This document shows, piece after piece, positions 55,662 through 63,101 of a DNA stretch of 64,000 bases. Below the pieces are notes generated by a model that saw nothing but the letters and a program-made list of their open reading frames with translations, searched no databases and had not been told where the DNA came from. How positions within the stretch are numbered: the stretch's first letter is position 1; each line of letters opens with the position of its first letter. The stretch is taken from the NCBI GenBank assembly GCA_020342235.1, contig CP073214.1, forward strand, positions 1,426,001 through 1,490,000. The letters are read 5' to 3'. Both the position numbers and the translations under genes were made by a program. This DNA comes from Saccharomycopsis phalli (taxonomy: Eukaryota > Ascomycota > Saccharomycetes > Ascoideales > Saccharomycopsidaceae).

Positions 55662-56288
55662 TTATTGCTCAGTATTTTGCGCATAAAAAAAATTACTGGC
55701 CACGGGCTCCAACCCAAACTGCAGCGCCCACAGCCGTACCCCGACCGCGGGCTTACCCGTCCCCCAGTTTACCCGGCCGCTAAGCGGCTCGTGGGCCAAC
55801 GGCTCCTTTTGCAAAAAGAGGAGGAACACATAGCGGTGCTTACCCGTCTTTGGAGGCGGCCCGGGACCCTCGTATGGGAGCAACGTGTGTTCGGCGCCTA
55901 GATCGAGTTTCGCCGACAAAAAGTCGTGTTCCGGGTCGTGGTTCTCGAGCTGGATGTTGGTTTTGATGTAGTGTGCGTACTCAGACCACTTTTTGTCCGT
56001 CCGCGATGGCGCATCCGGATCGGTAAGCACCAAGGTGAAACACGCCGAAGAGTCGAATTTCACCGCCTGTGCCGCCCCTGAATCGACCGTAAACGCCACA
56101 GTGGGAACCGACTGGGTATCTGATACCGCAAGGGTGTTTCCGAGCACCACGTCCTTGTCCTTGCCGTAGGAAATCGACAAGAGCCCCTTGGGGGTGAATT
56201 CGTCAATGACGTCTGGGATGACTTCGTGTTTCTTGAGTCCCTCGACGATTGACGATGAAATGGTTACCAAATTGCGTGTGTTGAACAT
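55662..56288 (-). CDS. TFS1: Tfs1, PEBP-family carboxypeptidase Y inhibitor
   Basis: 208 residues from the ATG at 56288 (MFNTRNLVTISSSIVEGLKK). Phosphatidylethanolamine-binding-protein fold with the ligand-pocket motifs LTDPDAPSRTDKKWSEYAHYI and GPPPKTGKHRYVFLLFLQKE, then RVNWGTGKPAVGVRLWAL and VASNFFYAQ, as in Tfs1 (219 residues). S. cerevisiae Tfs1 inhibits vacuolar carboxypeptidase Y and the Ras GAP Ira2. The start at 56288 gives the usual family length; an ATG at 56336 is in frame. Two CTG codons fall in GVRxWAxQFGL, polar positions in relatives. The divergent promoter shared with the ERT1-like gene holds both recurrent motifs of this window. Confidence 0.92.
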   Translation of the reverse strand: MFNTRNLVTISSSIVEGLKKHEVIPDVIDEFTPKGLLSISYGKDKDVVLGNTLAVSDTQSVPTVAFTVDSGAAQAVKFDSSACFTLVLTDPDAPSRTDKKWSEYAHYIKTNIQLENHDPEHDFLSAKLDLGAEHTLLPYEGPGPPPKTGKHRYVFLLFLQKEPLAHEPLSGRVNWGTGKPAVGVRLWALQFGLEPVASNFFYAQNTEQ

Positions 56289-56355
56289 CCTAAACCGTGA
56301 TGTTTTAATCAGGAGCATACTTAGACAGCCAAGCAACCCCGGCTAGTACAATGTT

Positions 56356-56378
56356 CCGGGTAACCATATGTTCACGTG
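56356..56378. promoter_or_regulatory. CCGGGTAA and CACGTG sites, TFS1/ERT1-like promoter
   Basis: CCGGGTAA (56356-56363) and CACGTG (56373-56378) lie 9 bp apart within the 121-bp gap between the start codons. Confidence 0.55.
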
Positions 56379-56409
56379 ACTTGTTAATTTTTCCCCAGGA
56401 AAAACCCAA

Positions 56410-57981
56410 ATGTGGGACGAGCACCGTCAAATGTCGAGTGTCAAGGTGCGTCGAAACAAAAAAAAAAAACAAGAAAAGCTACATTGGATAATATTAACTC
56501 TGCAGAAACCGAAAAAGCGGAAAACCGCCAGGGCTTGTGTGCACTGCCACCGGTCTCACATGACGTGCGACTCGAACCGCCCGTGCAACCGGTGTGTTGC
56601 CAAAGGACTTGGCAATCTGTGTGTGGATGCTCCGCGGAAGAAGAAGAAGTATCTTATGGATGTGGAGGACGAGCAGTTGGACGCAGCGGTAACCCTACCC
56701 GACTATCTGTTTCCTGCAGATATGCGACGCCGGCGGTTCCACTCGTCGGCAGTGGACTTGGAGTATGCAGTGCTCACGCGCATCACTCAGGACGAGGCGC
56801 CGCACATGGCCAACGGGTCGTCTGGGTATATGGATAGTGTGACGATGAGCAGCACGCCGTCGATGCAAAGCACGCTTGGTGTGGTGGATACCCTGAGTCA
56901 AGGTACGCCTCTGCCTCTGCACAGTTTATTTGGGGGCCATCCGATTTCCCTGGGACAGGGGTCACAAATGCCTACAGGACAGGGCCCACAAATGCCTACA
57001 GGACAGGGGCCACAAATGCCTACAGGCCAGGGGTCACAAATGCCCTCGGTCCCCCCGGCACAGATACCATCAGTGTCCCTGGTTCCCTCGGTGTCCCAGG
57101 CGCCCTCGGTGTCCCAGGCGCCCTCGGTGTCCCAGCCCGTCGCTTTGAGCCCGGGCCCCTGGAACACCCTCATATACCCCCAATGGGACCTGCAAATCAA
57201 CCAGTACTTCCTCGGCCCGCTACCGGGCCTCCCCGAGGACAAACCGTTCTTGTGTTACCCTGACATTGCCGAGGCCATAAAACGCAACTCAAGTGCAACA
57301 CATTCATCTGTGCTTTCCTTCTCCATCGGCGTCTACGCACAAGACACAAAACACCGCTACGGCACAAGCCACGGGCTCGGGCTCCGGTTCAAAGAGCCAG
57401 AGGAGATTTATTCCCAGGTCAAGCGCCCGTTTTCATATACCGCGGGGTTCCATTTGCTTGTGATTTATTTGCGACGGCGGTTCCACGACGACAAGTATGT
57501 GCTTGTGAAAATGGCAAAGGCCATGGCAGGATACCGCCCGAGCTTCACGGCACAGGTGATGTCGCTCAAGGAAGAGGACTTGATCTTCATGGAGCAGTGT
57601 TTTCAGCGGACGTTGTTGGAGTACGACAAGTACTTGTCGCTCTCGGGCACACCGACGGTGATTTGGCGGCGCACCGGCCAGATTTCGTACACGCTGCCTG
57701 AGTTTGCGATGTTGACGGGGTGGACGAGCGAGATGTTGTTGTCCAAGGTGACGTTTATCGTGGAGTTGATGGACGACTTGTCGGTGATGGAGTACTTTGA
57801 GTTGTTTAGCCGGATTGCATATGGGGACTACAGCGGGGTGATTACTGCAAACTGTGGGTTGGTGAGTCCGGGAGGGGACAAGAAGATTCGCACGAGGGCG
57901 ATCTGGACGTTGAAGCGGGATGTGTTTGGGATTCCCATGATGATTATTGGGAATTTCTTGCCTCTAGGGGAGGGGGAGTAG
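56410..57981 (+). CDS. ERT1: Zn2Cys6 regulator of the Ert1/Rds2 family (PAS domain)
   Basis: 523 residues. The zinc cluster is ARACVHCHRSHMTC...CNRC...C with spacing C-x2-C-x6-C-x5-C-x2-C-x8-C, the Ert1/Rds2 form, followed by a RKKKKYLMD basic end. The C-terminal third carries a PAS-like domain (about 415-515: GTPTVIWRRTGQISYTLPEFAMLTGWTSEMLL...FELFSRIAYGDYSG). In yeasts these factors switch on gluconeogenic and ethanol-utilisation genes. The middle has MPTGQGPQ repeats (18-24 bp units, 56965-57040) and VPSVSQA repeats (57065-57135). An in-frame 60-nt segment (56446-56505) has intron-like ends, so the N-terminus may be shorter than read; an ATG at 56431 is also possible. Rds2 is the alternative identity. 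Confidence 0.82.
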   Translation: MWDEHRQMSSVKVRRNKKKKQEKLHWIILTLQKPKKRKTARACVHCHRSHMTCDSNRPCNRCVAKGLGNLCVDAPRKKKKYLMDVEDEQLDAAVTLPDYLFPADMRRRRFHSSAVDLEYAVLTRITQDEAPHMANGSSGYMDSVTMSSTPSMQSTLGVVDTLSQGTPLPLHSLFGGHPISLGQGSQMPTGQGPQMPTGQGPQMPTGQGSQMPSVPPAQIPSVSLVPSVSQAPSVSQAPSVSQPVALSPGPWNTLIYPQWDLQINQYFLGPLPGLPEDKPFLCYPDIAEAIKRNSSATHSSVLSFSIGVYAQDTKHRYGTSHGLGLRFKEPEEIYSQVKRPFSYTAGFHLLVIYLRRRFHDDKYVLVKMAKAMAGYRPSFTAQVMSLKEEDLIFMEQCFQRTLLEYDKYLSLSGTPTVIWRRTGQISYTLPEFAMLTGWTSEMLLSKVTFIVELMDDLSVMEYFELFSRIAYGDYSGVITANCGLVSPGGDKKIRTRAIWTLKRDVFGIPMMIIGNFLPLGEGE

Positions 57982-58529
57982 GGAATATAAAAGAGGAGAG
58001 AGGAGAGAGGAGAGAGGACGGAATACAGAATAATAGTGAGTAAGTGAGTGATATGGACAGGTGCACAAGTTATACCTACATTTTGTAATTGGTGTGGACG
58101 AAGGAGTTATGATCATGAATAGACGTTATCAAACCTACAATAGTGTAGTTATTATCAATATCAATTGCAACTTGTTAAGATATATGTAGAATTTACTAGA
58201 ATATTTCCTCATCTGAAGTAAGGAGCCTCGGAGTGAAGAAATTAACAGTGAAAGAATTAACAGTGGAAGAAGCAAAAACAGTTGGAACAAAAACTATGAA
58301 AACAATAGTCAGGGAATAGTTTAGAAATAGTCAAGGAAATATTTAGGAAAATAGTTAAGGAATAGTTAAGGAATAGTCTAGAATAGTCTGGTGACCCATT
58401 GCATTGCCAATCTTGATACCACGTGACTATACATTCCCTGAATCACACAATGTTTCTTCACGTGATATTCATTTCCACTTTCCCATCACGTGTCATGGCC
58501 CCTGTATTTCCCATCCCAACTACCCAACC
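57982..58529. promoter_or_regulatory. Intergenic with three CACGTG sites upstream of TMEM205-like gene
   Basis: CACGTG at 58420-58425, 58459-58464 and 58487-58492, the last 38 bp from the start codon. Earlier, a GAGAGGA purine array (57990-58016) and GGAATAGTCTAGAATAGT-like repeats (58310-58390) are seen. Confidence 0.55.
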
Positions 58530-58994
58530 ATGTTGAAAACCATTGCTCCATTCCATCTCATTGTCTACTCCCTCGCTCTTGGATCCAACGTGTTCCACTC
58601 GTATGTCAACGCGCCGCTTCTATTCAAGAACTTGAGCAAGGACGACTTCAGCAAAGTGACTAACCTCATTCTTCCAAAGTACTTTGCGTTCCAGAGCATC
58701 GCTTCTGTGGGATTGATTTTGACCACCCCACGGCCTTCCAAGTTGGTGTATGCCTTTTTAGGCGCGTCTTTTGTGGCGCTGGGACTCAATTTGGTGTTTT
58801 TCGGGCCAAAGTGCCGCAAGTTGAAGGAGCAGCGGGTGGAGTTGCAAAAAAAGAGTGAGGACTCTTTGGAGTTGAAGGAGGTGAACAAGCAGTTTGGAAA
58901 GTACCACGGCATGAGTTTGTTGTGTAATTTGGTGTCTACAATTGGCTTGACGGGGTATGCTTTTCCTTTGACCAAGGGGTTGGCTTTGTTGTAA
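58530..58994 (+). CDS. TMEM205-like (DUF4149) small membrane protein
   Basis: 154 residues from the ATG at 58530 (MLKTIAPFHLIVYSLALGSN). Four hydrophobic segments (about 8-24, 50-66, 72-90, 130-150) fit the TMEM205/DUF4149 pattern, with GSNVFHSYVNAPLLFKNLSKDDFSKVTNLILPKYFAFQ matching the family's first conserved block (G..xFxSFVxgxxLFrxLxrxxFgxlqxxlFPxYF). A polar, Lys/Glu-rich loop (CRKLKEQRVELQKKSEDSLELKEVNKQFGKYHGMS) precedes the last helix. Function in fungi is not established; human TMEM205 is linked to cisplatin resistance. The longer frame from 58404 overlaps the E-box-rich promoter and is not used. Confidence 0.8.
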   Translation: MLKTIAPFHLIVYSLALGSNVFHSYVNAPLLFKNLSKDDFSKVTNLILPKYFAFQSIASVGLILTTPRPSKLVYAFLGASFVALGLNLVFFGPKCRKLKEQRVELQKKSEDSLELKEVNKQFGKYHGMSLLCNLVSTIGLTGYAFPLTKGLALL

Positions 58995-59534
58995 TGGTTG
59001 ACTGATTAATTTGGATAATCATTGTATTGATAATCAATGTATTGGTATTAATATTAGATAGTCAGATATTCAGTATAATGGATGTTTAGGACATAGCAGA
59101 TGTATCAAATATAATAGAATATTCCGTATTGATGTTAAGATATCCGAGATGTTAATATTACAGATGTGATTAAGTATAGATATTAGGATATTCAGTATGA
59201 TATTCGAGATGATATTCAGAATAAATATTAGGATATCTAGGAGGTATAATCAATTCATGAGTTGAGGCAACTAGAAATACATTACTAAGAACGATCATCA
59301 CATCAGATATAACCAAGCAACGGGCATCATGATTTGGTTTATTTAGTCAACTTGACGTTGCTAATTTCACTATTTTCATAATTTACTATTTCCATCTCAC
59401 TACGTTTGCCAAGACTCGCTTGGTGCCGAATTGGAACTAGGATTTGTTGTAAGTGAACCGAATGAATGGGTTCTATTTAAATGGGAGGTGAGATGGTGGA
59501 ATGACGCAATTGTACAGGTATTAGGGTGAAGAAA

Positions 59535-59706
59535 TGAATGACTGGATATAGTGACTGGAAATAATGACTTAAAATGGATGACTGGAACTAATGACTGGAA
59601 CTAATGACTGGAACTAATGACTGGAAATGAATGACTGGAAATGAGCAGAGTAAATAAATTGACAAGGCATGAAGAATTGAATTGAATTGAATTGAATTGA
59701 ATTGTG
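59535..59706. repeat. 13-bp and 5-bp tandem arrays
   Basis: AATGACTGGAACT x about 7 (59560-59645) followed by GAATT x 6 (59674-59705) and two copies of GACAAGGGCATTGAAT. The stretch 58995-59534 is AT-rich with GATATTMAGTAT-like words and no gene. Confidence 0.8.
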
Positions 59707-59887
59707 ACAAGGGCATTGAATTATGACAAGGGCATTGAATGTAACCAAGAGCATTGATTGGCAGTGACAAGGCAAGGTCAAGGTACAGTAAACGAAAATG
59801 GAAGATAACAGGAGAATGAAAATTATCTAGTAACAGCGAGTATAATCAAGTGGAGGTACAACCTGCAGCGGAGATGTACAATGGTTT

Positions 59888-60066
59888 AAGGCATAATACA
59901 AGAAATATAATATAAGATGTATAATATAAGATAAGATATATAATATAATATAGTATAATATAGTATAGTATAGTATAGTATAATATAGTATAGTATAATA
60001 TAGTATAATATAATATAATAATAAAATATAGTATAATATAGTATAATAGTATAATATAGTATAATA
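59888..60066. repeat. TA-rich microsatellite (TATAGTATAA units)
   Basis: Nearly pure T, A and spaced G on one strand: ATAGT and ATAAT pentamers arranged in about 180 bp. Long frames across it are artefacts of composition. Confidence 0.9.
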
Positions 60067-60142
60067 CAAAACTATATTCCAACACCCACGCTATAATAAC
60101 CAGCTAACCATTCACCCATAATACAACACTATAATACACGGC

Positions 60143-60376
60143 CTAAATAAACACAAAAACCAACCCAAGTACCCCAGCCACAACCACCATCGCACCAAGC
60201 CTCATGTAATACCACCTCTTGTACTTTTGCTTCTTGGTAACATGGCTGGTGGATTGCAAATGGTCGCCCCAATAACTAATGCGATGCTGGCGACACAAAC
60301 GACAGTACAACTTTGCGGTATTTTCGTATGGAGGCCGAAGAGGATCTGGAAGATCCTGGTCCATCCATTCAAACAT
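60143..60376 (-). CDS. Small zinc-finger, tail-anchored membrane protein
   Basis: 77 residues from the ATG at 60376 (MFEWMDQDLPDPLRPPYENT). A C2H2-like finger (YCRLCRQHRISYWGDHLQSTSH, C-x2-C-x10-H-x5-H) is followed by a basic KKQKYKRWYYMR stretch and a C-terminal membrane helix (LGAMVVVAGVLGLVFVFI). The order zinc finger, basic patch, single C-terminal helix with almost no lumenal tail is that of a tail-anchored protein. The frame is intact and the Cys/His spacing is sensible, but I know no named orthologue. It is divergent from RPL11 (300 bp apart). The longer 135-residue reading from 60550 adds only unstructured Arg/His-rich sequence. Confidence 0.5.
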   Translation of the reverse strand: MFEWMDQDLPDPLRPPYENTAKLYCRLCRQHRISYWGDHLQSTSHVTKKQKYKRWYYMRLGAMVVVAGVLGLVFVFI

Positions 60377-60675
60377 ACAAAGAAGCAAGGCTGGCCATCC
60401 CTTTATATGGCGAGAAATGAGGCAACGGGAATACTCAAAAACATGACTGATTTGCAATGCACCAAGCGACACGGGCGCACATGCCACAAAAGATCGCCGC
60501 CAATGGCGGTGCCGGCGGTGTTGTGCACGTGCATTTACACAGGGCAACAACGGTCACAGTACGGGGCACACAATCTGGGACCACGGTCACGGGACCCCAG
60601 GACTGATTTTCACTGGGTGGTTTTGAAATTTTTGGTTAGGCAGGCAGCAAATTTATACAAAGAAATATTACAACA

Positions 60676-61287
60676 ATGGTATGTGGGAAAGTCGACATGG
60701 GGATATCCATAGGACACCAGTGGGGAAATCCACAAGCGCCGCTGATCAACCAATACTAACTATAGTCTGAAGAATCACAAAACCCAATGCGTGCTTTGCG
60801 TATTGAGAAGTTAGTCTTGAATATTTCTGTTGGTGAGTCCGGTGACAGATTGACCAGAGCCTCGAAGGTTTTGGAGCAATTGTCCGGTCAAACTCCAGTC
60901 CAATCCAAGGCTCGTTACACCGTCAGAACCTTTGGTATCAGAAGAAACGAAAAAATCGCTGTCCACGTCACCGTCAGAGGTCCAAAGGCCGAGGAGATCT
61001 TGGAGAGAGGCTTGAAGGTCAAGGAGTACCAACTAAGAGAGCGTAACTTCTCCGAGACCGGAAACTTTGGCTTCGGTATTTCCGAGCACATTGACTTGGG
61101 TATCAAGTACGACCCAGCTATTGGTATCTACGGTATGGACTTTTACGTTGTCGTGGGACGTCCAGGAGGAAGAGTTGCTTTGAGAAAGCGGGCCAGAGGT
61201 AAGATTGGAAACTCGCACAAGACCAATAAGGAGGACAGTATCAAGTGGTTCAAGGAGAAATACGACGCCGATGTCTTGAATAAATAA
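60676..61287 (+). CDS. RPL11: RPL11 (uL5), large ribosomal subunit protein (one intron)
   Basis: Exons 60676-60678 (ATG) and 60766-61287 give 174 residues, exactly the yeast length: [20 protein letters not shown], then [64 protein letters not shown] and [26 protein letters not shown]. uL5 contacts 5S rRNA and the P-site tRNA region at the top of the 60S subunit. Taking the internal ATG at 60787 instead would lose the conserved SEESQNP segment. Codon choice is strongly biased (TTG, AGA, GGT, AAG), with no CTG, as expected for a ribosomal protein. Confidence 0.97.
60679..60765 (+). other. 87-nt spliceosomal intron of RPL11 after the start codon
   Basis: Donor GTATGT directly after ATG, branch TACTAAC (60754-60760) and acceptor TATAG ending 6 nt after the branch adenosine. 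Splicing rebuilds the conserved N-terminus. Confidence 0.93.
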
Positions 61288-61608
61288 TCAATATATACTA
61301 ATTGATAGTGTAGATTTATGATGAGCTGTGTAGGTGGTTTGTTGGGATACTTGTGGACGTGCGAGGTGTGTTATTAACTTGAGTAGTACGATTCTACAAT
61401 CTGGGTATACGACGGTTTATAAAGTGAACCCAATATGATGTATATGTACGGTTTATAACGTTAGCCGAATCTGGTGTATATGGACGGTTTGTAAGAGTCA
61501 AGTGTTGTGGAGATTTTCATTTCCACTGAGTTGTTGAAAATATTGACGTCTTTTGAGATATTTGGTACTAGTGATGTTGAATCGGAGCCGAGATGAAGAA
61601 TATTTGGG

Positions 61609-61745
61609 TAACTTGAGATATTACATAACTTGAGATATTACATAACTTGAGATATTACATAACTTGAGATATTACATAACTAGAAATATTACATAACTAG
61701 AAATATTACATAACTAGAAATATTACATAACTAGAAATATTGCGT
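61609..61745. repeat. 17-bp minisatellite x 8, 3' of RPL11
   Basis: TAACTTGAGATATTACA in the first four copies, TAACTAGAAATATTACA in the next four, so two homogeneous blocks expanded separately. Confidence 0.9.
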
Positions 61746-62456
61746 TATGATAGAAATATTTACATGACTTCAAGGTAATTTGTAACCTGGTTTAGCGTCA
61801 CTTTGCCTGTGCTATCTTATTTTGATCAAACTGCAATCTCTGGATTTCAGAGAGCGAGCCTCCCTTCAAGTGTAAATTGCCATACTTTTTAAATAGTAAT
61901 AATAAGTTTATTTACTTCTATGCTAGGCTCCCCGGGGAAATTTATATTTCACCGTTTAAAAAAATTAAAGACGGCACCGCTAATTTTTGAGTCGAGAGAA
62001 AACCCTTACAATGGGGATAAAAACGTTTGCAAAATCACACCTGAGTATGTAGATTGAATAATCAATGGATTTGCTCATGTGGACGGTGATATTCAACAGC
62101 TGTCTGTCATTTACGTGCCATGTGGATTTACTATTTTCGCAAGACTGGTGGATTCTAAAAATTTTTTGCAACAGAGGGTCTTAAAGGCAAGTGTGGGACT
62201 AGTCGGTTGTCATTTGTTGAGGTTGAGCAGATTTACCATGACCGATACGGTTCATTACGCAAGACCAGAATACCCAATGGTTTTACATTGAGGTCAGGTG
62301 GTCTGTAATTACGACGGCAATCTAGCAATCGTCTTGTACAGTTTTGGTAAACCAATATATGGGTTGAGGATATCAATGTATTTTATAATATACTAGATCA
62401 GTCCCAGTGTGCTGCTGATGGGGGTTGTATAAGCAGAGAACATCAGTATTGGTACT

Positions 62457-62540
62457 GATGAAGAATATACCGAGGATACCAACAGTGATGAAGAATATAC
62501 CGAGGATACCAGCAGTGATGAAGAATATACCGAAGATACT
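62457..62540. repeat. 30-bp minisatellite x 3
   Basis: GATGAAGAATATACCGAGGA followed by TACCAACAGT, with one or two changes per copy. It stays open in more than one frame because of its composition, but nothing else suggests a gene. Confidence 0.88.
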
Positions 62541-62759
62541 AATTATTATATTCCACAAGACTATACGATATTCCATTTGGCAGAGAAAGCAGATTCCATC
62601 AGAATAGAGTACCAACACGATATTCGTTTACACGAATACCAATATGGTGATAGAGTAACCAAGATACGTGCGGATAACAGTATATATATTTGATTGACTA
62701 TTTTCAAAGGTAGTGTATTGCAGTGGTAATGTAGATGCAATAAACAGATGACTTGTAAA

Positions 62760-62957
62760 ATGATTACTGGATAACTTGATTATTGGATAACTTGATTATT
62801 GGATAACTTGATTACCGGACAACTTGATTATTGGATAACTTGATTATTGGATAACTTGATTACCGGACAACTTGATTACTGGACAACTTGATTATTGGAC
62901 AACTTGATTATTGGAAAACTTGATTATTGGAAAACTTGATTCCTAGGTAATTTGATT
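62760..62957. repeat. 16-bp minisatellite x about 12
   Basis: GGATAACTTGATTATT with variants (ACCGGACAACTTGATT) in a higher-order A-A-B pattern, ending about 145 bp before the last gene. The whole 1.8 kb from 61288 to 63101 holds no recognisable gene. Confidence 0.9.
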
Positions 62958-63054
62958 TCTAAGAGCATAATATAGCTACAACCTTACATAAATATCATCA
63001 TTGTCATTAATCCCATTTCTTCCATCTCAAACCAGCTCTGCATCATCGCCAAAC

Positions 63055-63062
63055 TTACCCGG
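63055..63062 (+). promoter_or_regulatory. TTACCCGG site upstream of the last gene
   Basis: Reb1-type octamer 40 bp upstream of the start codon at 63102, the same spacing as at 42302. Confidence 0.45.
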
Positions 63063-63101
63063 CCGCAACAACATCTCTGGTGAACTACTTGCTCTTGACA
63101 G

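Noticed and set aside
55769-55776. TTACCCGG inside TFS1
   Set aside because: Lies in conserved coding sequence near the 3' end, so not counted as a promoter site; the same applies to 21143 and 24012.
62373-62618. 81-codon minus-strand and 60-codon plus-strand frames over the 30-bp repeat
   Set aside because: Open only because the repeat unit is a multiple of three without stops; no other coding evidence.
62760-62957. Regularly spaced 16-bp repeats that could suggest a CRISPR array
   Set aside because: Units are contiguous with no unique spacers, and the genome is eukaryotic.
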